Both the position numbers and the translations under genes were made by a program. From PXAP01 sp964520585 (GTDB lineage: Bacteria > Bacteroidota > Bacteroidia > Bacteroidales > PUMT01): DNA of 64,000 bases. The stretch covers positions 1 to 64,000 of the forward strand of contig CAZFOO010000010.1 of assembly GCA_964520585.1 (NCBI GenBank), in the 5' to 3' direction. The notes beneath the pieces were generated by a model, which was not told the DNA's origin, ran no database searches, and saw only the letters and a list, made by a program, of their open reading frames with translations. How positions within the stretch are numbered: the stretch's first letter is position 1; every line of letters begins with the position of its first letter. Shown in pieces: positions 44,583-53,711 of this stretch.

Positions 44583-45995
44583 TTATAACACATAAGGTTT
44601 CCTGTATTCATAGTGCAACAACCTGTTGGCTTTTTCGTTGCCCGGAAATATTTCTTTTACCGGATCCCATTGTAATCTTTGCCCGGTTGCCAGGGCAATA
44701 TTCCCCAGATGAGCAAAACTGGTTGACCGGTGTCCGTCTTCCAGAGTGCATAATGGTGTGTCTCGTGATTTCACACAATCAAGGAAATTTCTTACCAGAT
44801 TAAGGGTGCTGTTGCGACTGCTGCCATCGGCAAGCATCTCATCGCCTGGAGTAAACTCCTCCGCATCAGCCAGTTTATCCCATGTCTGAAACTGGCCCCT
44901 GCTCGTTGGCATTATCCTGTAGCCACCCTCGCCGGCAAACAATGATGCTTTGGTCCCTCTTAACTCAACCTCACCGTAAGGAATGAACCTGTTGCTGCTT
45001 GCTTCATATATGCTGAAGGTAACTATTGAGCCCGATGCAAACTCATAGGTCACATGCATCGTGTCAGGAATATCCCTGTCATCATCAACCGCATATTTGC
45101 CTCCGTGGGCACTTATGGCGACCGGAGCCTGTTCATTCATCATCCAGCGGATAACATCCATGTAATGAACGCCCCAGTTACCCATCTGACTGGAATAGTC
45201 ACTCCACCAGCGGAACATATAGGGGGCAATATTGTACTGGTAAGGCCTGTAGGCACGGGGACCTACCCACGCGTCCCAGTTGAAGTTATTAGGAGCTTCC
45301 TCCGGTTTCAGTCTCCCAATACCATCAGGATACATATTATTTATCCGGCTTGCAAACGCACAGGTAATCTTTCCTATTTTCCCGGCAGGAATTTCTCTGG
45401 AAAGCTTCTGATAGGTTGCCGAACCTCGCCGGTTGAGCCCGACAGCAACTACCTGTTTGCTGTTCCTCTCCGCATCCACCATCATCCTCCCTTCTTTAAT
45501 GGTTATCGTCAGAGGTTTTTCAACAAAAACATCCTTCCCCGACTGAATAGCATGTATGGTTTGCAAACAATGCCAGTGATCGGGGGTGGCAATGCATACA
45601 GCATCTATGCTTTTATCTTCCAGAAGATCACGGTAATCTGTATATTGCCTGACCGTATTCGGGAACTTTTCTCCCATGCGGGGTATCTGGCCATCCATGT
45701 CATTTATATGCCTGGGATGCACAGCACTACGATCGCGGGTCATATAAGGCTCATAAACATCACATAAAGCAGCGATTTCGCAATCAGGCTGACTCATAAA
45801 CAGGTTCAGCAGCTGACTGCCACGGTTGCCAACACCGATGAAGCCGACACGGATTTTCTCATTTGATCCTAATATGCCCGCCCCATAAGGAGCACCAAAT
45901 GCCTTAAGTCCGTTAGTACCAAGAGCAAGTCCTGCTGTAGCCATCCCTGCCGAAACAATAAACTCACGACGGCTGGATCTAGGTTTTTTGGTCAT
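44583..45995 (-). CDS. Tat-exported Gfo/Idh/MocA oxidoreductase
   Basis: The 470-residue protein has a Tat signal S-S-R-R-E-F-I-V (about 7-14) and an Ala-rich hydrophobic region. The NAD(P) site is V-G-F-I-G-V-G-N-R-G; E-K-P-L-T-I and G-V-H-Y-M-D-V-I-R-W carry the catalytic Lys and His. It is full length for the exported subgroup. It heads the minus-strand cluster (isomerase, enolase-superfamily enzyme, DoxX, second oxidoreductase, GntP). It likely oxidises or reduces a sugar bound for those enzymes. Confidence 0.92.
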   Translation of the reverse strand: MTKKPRSSRREFIVSAGMATAGLALGTNGLKAFGAPYGAGILGSNEKIRVGFIGVGNRGSQLLNLFMSQPDCEIAALCDVYEPYMTRDRSAVHPRHINDMDGQIPRMGEKFPNTVRQYTDYRDLLEDKSIDAVCIATPDHWHCLQTIHAIQSGKDVFVEKPLTITIKEGRMMVDAERNSKQVVAVGLNRRGSATYQKLSREIPAGKIGKITCAFASRINNMYPDGIGRLKPEEAPNNFNWDAWVGPRAYRPYQYNIAPYMFRWWSDYSSQMGNWGVHYMDVIRWMMNEQAPVAISAHGGKYAVDDDRDIPDTMHVTYEFASGSIVTFSIYEASSNRFIPYGEVELRGTKASLFAGEGGYRIMPTSRGQFQTWDKLADAEEFTPGDEMLADGSSRNSTLNLVRNFLDCVKSRDTPLCTLEDGHRSTSFAHLGNIALATGQRLQWDPVKEIFPGNEKANRLLHYEYRKPYVL

Positions 45996-46348
45996 AGTTA
46001 AGCTAATTGGTTAATTAATCAGTTAAATTTACGGTAGGTTCAATCTATTAATAATGCATATTGATGTGCAAAAGATTTAATTTCAGACTCTTAAATATCC
46101 TTGTCATTATAATTATTTCCTGTCGGAACTTTTTCTTCAAAATATTAAGGAACTAATATACAAATTATTTTACCGGATAGTATTATATTTAACCTTATAA
46201 TCAGGCCATTCTCAAAATTAATTCAACCTTTTTTAATATATCATTAAAACCAGTTTTACAGAAATCGCTCAAACTTTTTTAATAAACCATTAACCCCTTT
46301 GTATAAGATCACTCACACTTTTTCAAGAAACCATCTAAATCTGCCACA
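45996..46348. promoter_or_regulatory. Divergent spacer with a 44-46 bp repeat in three copies
   Basis: Between divergent oxidoreductase (-) and esterase (+) genes. Units beginning near 46223, 46269 and 46313 share TCAaaCTTTTTtaAtaAACCATtaAa, with periods of 46 and 44 nt, ending 14 nt before the esterase ATG. The spacing of about four helix turns could present three operator sites. No clear TTG/TAnnTTTG pair stands out. Confidence 0.5.
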
Positions 46349-47575
46349 ATGAATCCTATATCCACACCCCACAGATCATTAAAAAGAAAAATCAATACTT
46401 TGATTGCGATTATCCCAGTATTGCTGTTCGCAGGGATTCTACCTGATCATCTTTATGGACAAGATGAAGATAAAAAATTCCTGAGAGTTGGACACTACTT
46501 TTCCGAAGAAGAGGCTGTTCAGCAGTTAAATAAATTTATGGAGAGCTATCCCACTGCCAGGTTATGGCAGGAAAAAGCTGCCCTAATAAAAGAAGGCATC
46601 CTAAAGGGAGCGGATTTATATCCACTACCGGAAAAAACACCTCTTAATGCCATAAGAACAAATAAGAGAGAATATGATGGATATATTGTGGAAAATGTGG
46701 CCTTTGAAAGTCTCCCGGGAGTTTTCGTGACCGGAAGCCTTTATTACCCGTCCGGTCATTCGGGAAAAATTCCCGGAATATTAAGCTTTCACGGACACTG
46801 GGACAGTCCCGATAATTACGGGAGGTTCCGCGAAGATGCCCAAAGCCGTTGCGCCAGTCTCGCCAGAATGGGTGCAATGGTGCTTTCGGTTGATATGGTG
46901 GGTTACGGAGAAAGCAGGGAGTGGGGTTGGGAACACAGATACCCCGGTGTCCTCAAATTACAGTTATGGAACAGTATTCGTGCACTTGATTTTCTGCTGG
47001 GAATTGAGAATATTGATTCCAGAAGAGTTGCAGCAACAGGCGCCTCGGGGGGAGCTACCCAGGTATTTTTATTAACCGCAGTAGATGAAAGAATCACCGT
47101 CTCAGCACCGGTAGTTCAGGTTTCTGCTCATTTTTACGGCGGCTGTGTATGTGAAAGTGGTATGCCGGTACATGCAGGCAGACACCATGAAACCAACAAT
47201 GTTGAGATTGCAGCATTGGCAGCACCACGTCCATTACTACTTGTTTCAAACGGTGGTGACTGGACAAAAAACAATCCCGAAGTGGAGTATCCCCACATCC
47301 GTGCAATATATAAACTTTTGGGAGCAGAAAAAAATGTTGCCAATGTTCATTTCCCAGAGGAGGACCATGGTTTTGAATTTTCCAAACGTAAAGCTGTTTA
47401 CCCTTTCCTGGCAAGACATCTGCAACTTGACATTTATTCAGTCATAGATCAATATGGAAACATTTCTGAAGAAGGTATTGTAATAGAGCCTTATGAAAAA
47501 CTGGTAGTTTTTAGTGAAAAGAACCCGCCACCAGGTCATGCCATCAAATCCAATGACCTGGTAGTATGGGAATAA
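46349..47575 (+). CDS. Exported alpha/beta-hydrolase, acetyl xylan esterase-like
   Basis: The 408-residue protein has a signal peptide (about 17-37). The hydrolase fold has I-L-S-F-H-G-H-W near the oxyanion hole, V-D-M-V-G-Y-G-E-S, the nucleophile Ser in G-A-S-G-G, and the late V-H-F-P-E-E-D-H-G-F with the catalytic His. It resembles large secreted carbohydrate esterases with an extra N-terminal helical region. It probably removes acyl groups from a polysaccharide in the periplasm. It is divergent from the oxidoreductase cluster and convergent with the lyase gene. Confidence 0.85.
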   Translation: MNPISTPHRSLKRKINTLIAIIPVLLFAGILPDHLYGQDEDKKFLRVGHYFSEEEAVQQLNKFMESYPTARLWQEKAALIKEGILKGADLYPLPEKTPLNAIRTNKREYDGYIVENVAFESLPGVFVTGSLYYPSGHSGKIPGILSFHGHWDSPDNYGRFREDAQSRCASLARMGAMVLSVDMVGYGESREWGWEHRYPGVLKLQLWNSIRALDFLLGIENIDSRRVAATGASGGATQVFLLTAVDERITVSAPVVQVSAHFYGGCVCESGMPVHAGRHHETNNVEIAALAAPRPLLLVSNGGDWTKNNPEVEYPHIRAIYKLLGAEKNVANVHFPEEDHGFEFSKRKAVYPFLARHLQLDIYSVIDQYGNISEEGIVIEPYEKLVVFSEKNPPPGHAIKSNDLVVWE

Positions 47576-47650
47576 AAGAGCAGTAACGCTGACTTGCACT
47601 GATATGCCCGGGTATCCTCAGAACGGTTGACTTTGATTTTCGGATCTTTG

Positions 47651-49606
47651 TTATTCAAGCTCAACCACAAACTTGTATTTTCCTTTTTTTCTCAGCTCGC
47701 TGGCATTTAAGGACAGGCGATATAACATTTCGCCCCATGAATTGGATAATCTTTGATCTGTCAGTTGCAACTCTTCAATTGCAGCACTGAAGTCTGATGT
47801 ATCAAAGGTTAATATTATCACCTCATTATCAATATTCAGTCTGACTACCCCTGGTTGTGAAATATCCGGCTCGGACTGTGTCATGAAATTTATCTGATTA
47901 TTTTCAACAGCTTCGGTAAGTATAAAATCATCTTCAATAATAAGTCTGTTTCTATTATCGAGGGTATAACTGCGTACCCATTTCCGGACCCTGGAATCGG
48001 GATGGTAAGAGCCGGATATGTCAGCAGAGAAAGCAGATCTGCGTGGATTGAATTTCACATCCTTTGCCCGGTACTTTTCATCTTCAGGATGTCTGTCAAG
48101 TCCCAGTGACCTTTGGGAAACACCATTAATTACCGGCAGGTTATGGTAATCACTTTGCATTGTCCATATAGAGTACCGTTCACTGCTGAAGGTCTGCCGG
48201 GTATAGGTTCCTACACCTACATCAATAAACACTGGAATGGTTTCATAAAAAAGCACGAACGATCCTACATCATTATGATTATGACTTTGCTGATTTGTCC
48301 CTCCCTTGGCAGATAAGAAAAATCCGGACTTATGTCGCAGATAAAGTAATTCAGTCTGCGGATACCAGGTATAAGGTTCAGTTGAAGTGGAAGGTGTGGT
48401 TGAAACTACCCGAGGATGTGACTTCATATTTTCCAAAGTCCTGAATATATCACTGCCCGACAAGATATAATTATCATTGTCATCCCGGTAATAAAGATAG
48501 GATGCAAACTGTTTCATCTCATCACTTCCCACAGCTTCTCCATATCTGTATATAACTCCTAGAGGCCCCCTGTACCTGGGTGATGCATCTGAATAATTAA
48601 CCACCCATCCATTGCCAATATAAGCTGTAGATACAAATTCTCCCATTTTTTTAATAAGAGGTTCGTTGAAAACCGGAGAAACCTGTACTCCGGCATAATT
48701 CAAAATCTGAAGATAGTCATACATCTTTCCGACTGCATGACTGAAATATGATGTTCCTTCTTCGGTAGCACCGTCTTCATGATAGTAATTAATGAAACTG
48801 TCAACCGAGATCATACTGCGGTATACAGCTGCGGCGAGTTTTTCAGGATCATTTTCCAGCAAAAGGTAAGAGCAAATAACATTGAAATTGACCCAGGGAT
48901 TCCAGTTATTAACTTTGGTAAGTGGTGTGGCATTAAATGCCAGATAGCTATAATCCCTTTCCATATAGGCATCCAGGATACGCTCCTGAAGATTCTTGCG
49001 AAGCCTCTGTGAAACCAAAGGATTCACCTGCCTGTCAAGTTCATCTTTCAGAAAATAGTAAGTCCACGAAAGAAAAGATCCAACATCACCTGCCAGCAAA
49101 TCAATCACATACTCGTCATAATCAGGTAAGGACGTTCTTTCCTGTCTTGTATGATGCCCCATATGCGCAGATTGAACCCAGGAAGTTTTTTCACAGAATA
49201 ACCATATTCCATTTGCAATCTGATCCAAAAAGCGACCTTCCCCTTCAGCCAGTTCAGCTATTACAAGGTTGCTCAAGGCAGATCTGTTGGAATTGAACGG
49301 CTGTTGCATAGCATTTCGATCACCACTTCTTTCATATTCCAGGTAGTTGGTACCAGTTACAACCTTCCATTCATAGTCAAGAAATTCTTCACCCCGCGAA
49401 ATGATTTCCCTTTTTAGTCCACCAGTTAAAGCATCCCATCCTGCCCGGTCGCTATAATCAGGATATGTTACCCATTCCTGATTTAATATCAGGGAATTTT
49501 TCAGACTGCCTGCATCGAAAGATCTCTGAAGGAAATCTCTTTTTTCATAGGCAAAGGTCGAAAAAGAAAACAAAAAAAATAAAAGTACTGAAAAAATCAT
49601 TCTCAT
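47651..49606 (-). CDS. Heparinase II/III-like polysaccharide lyase
   Basis: The 651-residue protein has a signal peptide (about 1-19). An alpha-helical toroid (about 60-380) has N-x-W-N-P-W-V-N, H-E-D-G-A-T-E-E-G-T-S-Y-F; the beta-sandwich part starts around 420 with Q-S-H-N-H-N-D-V-G-S-F, the usual heparinase II/III motif, and continues V-F-I-D-V-G-V-G-T-Y. These enzymes cleave uronic-acid polysaccharides by elimination. The neighbouring sulfatases suggest a sulfated substrate, but heparin, alginate, ulvan or others cannot be told apart here. Confidence 0.88.
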   Translation of the reverse strand: MRMIFSVLLFFLFSFSTFAYEKRDFLQRSFDAGSLKNSLILNQEWVTYPDYSDRAGWDALTGGLKREIISRGEEFLDYEWKVVTGTNYLEYERSGDRNAMQQPFNSNRSALSNLVIAELAEGEGRFLDQIANGIWLFCEKTSWVQSAHMGHHTRQERTSLPDYDEYVIDLLAGDVGSFLSWTYYFLKDELDRQVNPLVSQRLRKNLQERILDAYMERDYSYLAFNATPLTKVNNWNPWVNFNVICSYLLLENDPEKLAAAVYRSMISVDSFINYYHEDGATEEGTSYFSHAVGKMYDYLQILNYAGVQVSPVFNEPLIKKMGEFVSTAYIGNGWVVNYSDASPRYRGPLGVIYRYGEAVGSDEMKQFASYLYYRDDNDNYILSGSDIFRTLENMKSHPRVVSTTPSTSTEPYTWYPQTELLYLRHKSGFFLSAKGGTNQQSHNHNDVGSFVLFYETIPVFIDVGVGTYTRQTFSSERYSIWTMQSDYHNLPVINGVSQRSLGLDRHPEDEKYRAKDVKFNPRRSAFSADISGSYHPDSRVRKWVRSYTLDNRNRLIIEDDFILTEAVENNQINFMTQSEPDISQPGVVRLNIDNEVIILTFDTSDFSAAIEELQLTDQRLSNSWGEMLYRLSLNASELRKKGKYKFVVELE

Positions 49607-49747
49607 AACTATCAGGTTAATATTGACAAAAAGTGGACTTCTTTGAGATTGAATAAAAATATATCTATCTCATGTAAAAGCATTTACTTTATAAATTTCT
49701 TATTGATTATGGCTCCTGCTAACAGATGTCACAAAAACATCAATTTA

Positions 49748-51232
49748 TTATTCATTAACAACCACATGCAGATGGCCGACTGCAGTAAATCCGTGTTCAT
49801 TTGTACGTTCTACCCTGACAACATAATGACCTGGTCTGGAAAACGAATGGACCGTTTCTGCATATTCACCTTCGTTTTGTGATTCACGTTGTACAACCCC
49901 TGAATTAACAATTACTTTATCCGATCCGTCACCAAAATCCCATACCTCATCCCCTGTTTTGCTGCCAAATGTACGCACAAGGAAGGTAACAGGATCACCG
50001 GGCTTAATATTTAATGAAGGATGGAATGCCGGATGTATTGTAGGAACCTGTTTTTCAGGATCCGCTTTGTCATATACCTGAATATATCTAAAATCATAAT
50101 CCACATTCCCTTTTGAATCGGTCACTTTAAGAATTTCACTGTATTCCCCGGCCTTGTCATACTTTCGCTTCTGGACAGCCCCCTTTGCTTTTGTACCATC
50201 GGTAAATGTCCATTCAAATGACACAATCTCACCCTTCAGGCTAACAGATTTAGACCCATCAAGAGTGGTTTCTTCTCCTGTCCATGCAAGCAGACGCGGA
50301 CGCGCAACTGCAACCAGAGGGGGATCATATTTACTTACATATGCTTCCCAGAGGTAAGGATACGCATCCTCAACTTCCCAAACAGATGAGCCGGGATTTT
50401 TGTAATGTACTCCGAAATGTAAATGCACCCATCCTCCGCTACCGCCTTGTTTCCCCATGAAACCGAGCGGCTGGCCAATTTCAACCCGTGCTCCGGGAAC
50501 AATTTCAGGTTCTGTACTGTCAAGGTGACTGTAACGGTAATACCATCCCCGGTTATCTATTATCCAGATCACATCGGGCCGTACATCTCCGGGAAGATCT
50601 TCATACCCTTCAAGAACTTCATTTTTTGATGAAACAACCAATCCACTGGTTGCAGCAATTATCTCATCCATACCCTCAGCTCCACCAAAATCATGAGTAG
50701 GATGATAACCAATATTTGTGCTTTGCAGATTTTCAGCCCAACCCAATCCTGCAAGTTCATTCTGCGATTGCATCCTGGTCGCAAACCATACTTGTTTAAG
50801 AGGATATGAGAATGTACCGGGCTGTATATAAGGCGAGTCCTCCGGCCAAAGCCGGAACCGGGCATCACCCTGAAGACCGTCTCCGTGTCTGTAATAATTT
50901 GAAACTGTATGTTCTCTAAGTAAAGGGCAGTCAATCTTTACACCTCCAACTGTAACCGGTAAATTGTAATTACCCACACCAAGTTCAACTATCTCACCAT
51001 TGACAGAAATTTTTACATGAGCAGATCTGATGGCGTTTCTTAGATTGTCACGTATGATATTAATATCAAGTAACTCCAGGTTTACTTTCTCACCATTTAC
51101 TAATTCAATTTCTTTTGATTCACCTACCTTCAGTTCAGTTATTACATTCAGCCTGGCTAAATCAGGTGATTTAAAGCCAAACAGAAAAATAACCATGAAA
51201 AAAAACGGAATCTGATAAAGTAATTTTGGCAT
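49748..51232 (-). CDS. M23-like metallopeptidase domain protein with PKD domains
   Basis: The 494-residue protein has a signal peptide (about 5-21) and a beta-rich N-terminus (to about 140). The M23/LytM domain has His177 and Asp181 (H-P-T-H-D), His236 and the His270-x-His272 pair in V-H-L-H-F-G-V. Two PKD-like domains follow, with S-F-E-W-T-F-T-D-G-T (about 340) and E-V-W-D-F-G-D-G-S (about 425). The metal and catalytic residues seem complete. M23 proteins usually cut peptidoglycan cross-links; here it lies in a polysaccharide locus. It could instead bind glycans. Spacing to the lyase gene is 141 nt. Confidence 0.85.
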   Translation of the reverse strand: MPKLLYQIPFFFMVIFLFGFKSPDLARLNVITELKVGESKEIELVNGEKVNLELLDINIIRDNLRNAIRSAHVKISVNGEIVELGVGNYNLPVTVGGVKIDCPLLREHTVSNYYRHGDGLQGDARFRLWPEDSPYIQPGTFSYPLKQVWFATRMQSQNELAGLGWAENLQSTNIGYHPTHDFGGAEGMDEIIAATSGLVVSSKNEVLEGYEDLPGDVRPDVIWIIDNRGWYYRYSHLDSTEPEIVPGARVEIGQPLGFMGKQGGSGGWVHLHFGVHYKNPGSSVWEVEDAYPYLWEAYVSKYDPPLVAVARPRLLAWTGEETTLDGSKSVSLKGEIVSFEWTFTDGTKAKGAVQKRKYDKAGEYSEILKVTDSKGNVDYDFRYIQVYDKADPEKQVPTIHPAFHPSLNIKPGDPVTFLVRTFGSKTGDEVWDFGDGSDKVIVNSGVVQRESQNEGEYAETVHSFSRPGHYVVRVERTNEHGFTAVGHLHVVVNE

Positions 51233-51374
51233 AGTTCATTATTTTAAATTATACTGTGGCAATATAATACAAATACCTGATTTACTGAAATTAATAACTT
51301 TTATTTTGTTTGCTTTTATCAGTAATAAAGGAATAAGGTTTAGGTTTTTAAATTATGTAAATATAATTTAAAAT

Positions 51375-52343
51375 TTACGCTGACCTGATTGCATCCAGCA
51401 CTTTCATATTGTTAACGGCATCTTCCAGAGGGGTAGGCACCGGTTTGTCTTCGATAACAGCCTTTGAAAAGGCATCTCCCTGCAAGGTATATTGATCCGT
51501 TGGGTCAAAAGAAAATTTTCTGGTTTTGTCCCTGGTTCGAAGAATTATAGTTGTTGTTTCTTCTGGTGGGGCATTTACCGGAATTTCTATAGTAATTTGC
51601 CCCTGATCACCAAAAATATGGACTTTCTGGTAAGGTATAAGCTGAGTTGAACAGGTAAAAGCAGACGTTTTCCCGGAAGGAAAACGAAGCATTCCGGAGC
51701 TCAGACGATCAATATTCATTACCGGATCAATATCGTTATACCCGACAATATCGACGGGTTCCTCATCAAAAATAAACCGGGGAAAAGAAATGCAGTAACA
51801 CCCGATATCCATTAATGCTCCTCCCCCAATACCGGCTTTGTTGCGAATATTTTCGGGATCAATATTATAGTAGGAGAAAAACGACTGCAACGTTTTAACT
51901 TCTCCTATCGAACCGTTCATAACCAGTTCCCGGGCTTTCTCCCATTGCGGATGAAAACGGTACATAAAGGCCTCCATAACCTTAAGCCGGGGAAAATTCT
52001 TTTTTGCTTCAAGTAAGGATAGTGCCTCATCTGCATTCATTCCAACCGGTTTTTCACAGAGTACATGTTTTCCTGCCTCCATTGCCTTGATGGTCCATGG
52101 AACATGCAGGTGATTAGGAAGAGGATTGTAAATTGCATCAATGCCGGGGTCATTCAAAAGATCCTCATAAGAGCCATAACGTTTTTCAATGTTCAGTTTA
52201 TCGGCTGCATCATTGGCTTTATCGATACTCCTGGATGCAATAGCATCTATATGGGAATATTTTCCTTGTTGCATTGCCGGTATGACTTTTTGCACTCCTA
52301 TTTTGGCAGTACTTAATACTCCCCATTTAATTTTCGAACTCAT
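51375..52343 (-). CDS. Cytosolic Gfo/Idh/MocA oxidoreductase
   Basis: The 322-residue protein has no signal. The cofactor site is W-G-V-L-S-T-A-K-I-G, the catalytic Lys in C-E-K-P-V-G, and the domain-2 motif G-G-A-L-M-D-I-G-C-Y. This fits the D-xylose dehydrogenase/dihydrodiol dehydrogenase branch. It probably acts on a monosaccharide released from the polysaccharide. Unlike the two Tat-exported relatives it is intracellular. Monocistronic; divergent from the gene at 52572. Confidence 0.92.
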   Translation of the reverse strand: MSSKIKWGVLSTAKIGVQKVIPAMQQGKYSHIDAIASRSIDKANDAADKLNIEKRYGSYEDLLNDPGIDAIYNPLPNHLHVPWTIKAMEAGKHVLCEKPVGMNADEALSLLEAKKNFPRLKVMEAFMYRFHPQWEKARELVMNGSIGEVKTLQSFFSYYNIDPENIRNKAGIGGGALMDIGCYCISFPRFIFDEEPVDIVGYNDIDPVMNIDRLSSGMLRFPSGKTSAFTCSTQLIPYQKVHIFGDQGQITIEIPVNAPPEETTTIILRTRDKTRKFSFDPTDQYTLQGDAFSKAVIEDKPVPTPLEDAVNNMKVLDAIRSA

Positions 52344-52571
52344 AATTTATTATTTATCTATATTTATATTTGCAATATTAAATCATCTCAGTAATATGTT
52401 GCGAATAAACATTATTACTTTGCACAGGAGATAAAATTTTCAACCCGGACATTTTATTTTATTACTTATTCAAAAGTAATAAAGCAAATTATAAAAAACA
52501 TTTGCATAAAAGATTTTTTATTAACTTGCTTATTATAATATCGGATATTTAACCAACTAATTTTTAAGATC

Positions 52572-53267
52572 ATGAAAACAGGAATAGGAATACTTTTATT
52601 TGCCATACTTATGATCGGTTCAGCACTTCAAGCCCAGGACTGTACCATGTATTTTCCCGAGAACATCGGATCTGAGCGCGAAATGAGGCATTATGACCAG
52701 CGTGACAGACTTTCTGCAATCACAAGGCATGAAATCCTTGATAAAGTCACCAACGGCAATAATACAAAAGTGAAGGTCAGGGCTACCAGTTACGATGAGG
52801 ATGAAACAGAGATTTACTCAAGTGACCTGGAACTTTATTGTGAAGACGGAGTTTTTAGATTCGATCTTAAGGATTATCTTGACCCTGCTACTCTTGCGAC
52901 ATATGAGGAAATGGGAATAGAATTTACGGCGGATAACCTTATTTATCCAGCAAGTTTAAACGCCGGGGATCAATTGCCTGACGGAGAGATTAAAATGGTT
53001 GTAAAAAGCGGAGCAGCAACAATATTGACAATGACTGTAAATATTTCTAACCGCAAAGTGGAGGAGATGGAGGATATAACTACTGATGCAGGCACCTTTA
53101 GCTGCTACAAGATCAGCTATGACATTAACTCAAAAGCCGGTTTTATTAACACAAGTTCCAGCGCTGTAGAATGGATTGCCGATGGCGTGGGAATGGTCAG
53201 AAATGAAACATTTAACAGAAGAGGAAAGCTGACCGGATACACCGTACTTACAAATTTCAAAAACTGA
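52572..53267 (+). CDS. Secreted DUF3108/TapB-like protein
   Basis: The 231-residue exported protein has a signal peptide (about 1-21, cut after A-Q-A). It is mostly beta with four acidic stretches; it contains a Y-F-P x N-I-G-S-E-R-E-M start, a late D-A-G-T-F-S-C-Y-K-I-S-Y-D, and V-E-W-I-A-D-G-V-G-M-V-R-N-E, all like the TapB/DUF3108 group. Function unknown; such proteins may sit in the outer membrane or periplasm. A Bacteroidetes-type TAACTTG is found 45 nt upstream, but the spacer to the nearest TTG (17 nt) is short. Confidence 0.8.
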   Translation: MKTGIGILLFAILMIGSALQAQDCTMYFPENIGSEREMRHYDQRDRLSAITRHEILDKVTNGNNTKVKVRATSYDEDETEIYSSDLELYCEDGVFRFDLKDYLDPATLATYEEMGIEFTADNLIYPASLNAGDQLPDGEIKMVVKSGAATILTMTVNISNRKVEEMEDITTDAGTFSCYKISYDINSKAGFINTSSSAVEWIADGVGMVRNETFNRRGKLTGYTVLTNFKN

Positions 53268-53496
53268 TCATAATAATGCATCATTAATGCCCTCTAAAAT
53301 CATTAAGTTAAGAGATCATTAAAACACATTCAGTATGTAGCTGTATGTATGTATATTATAGCTACACGTAAGTTAAAACTAAGATGACATTTGATAAATT
53401 TTCATCTCGAATGTCTTACCTATTAAAATTATTAGTAAAAAGAGAAGGACCCAGCACTACATAAGGCCAGTGATTTATTCGGCAGACTTAATAATC

Positions 53497-53706
53497 ATAA
53501 ATTCAAAATAAATTCAAAATAAATTCATTTTACACCAAATTTAAAAGCTTGNNNNNNNNNNNNNNNNNNNNNNNNNNNNNNNNNNNNNNNNNNNNNNNNN
53601 NNNNNNNNNNNNNNNNNNNNNNNNNNNNNNNNNNNNNNNNNNNNNNNNNNNATAAATTCAAAATAAATTCAAAATAAATTCATTTTACACCAAATTTAAA
53701 AGCTTG
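53497..53706. other. Assembly gap 4 with duplicated 55-nt flanks
   Basis: One hundred N (53552-53651) lie between identical copies (53497-53551 and 53652-53706), each with an internal ATAAATTCAAA repeat. The start of the next gene lies 6 nt after the second copy, so its promoter region is uncertain. Nothing else is seen in 53268-53496. Confidence 0.95.
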
Positions 53707-53711
53707 AAAAA

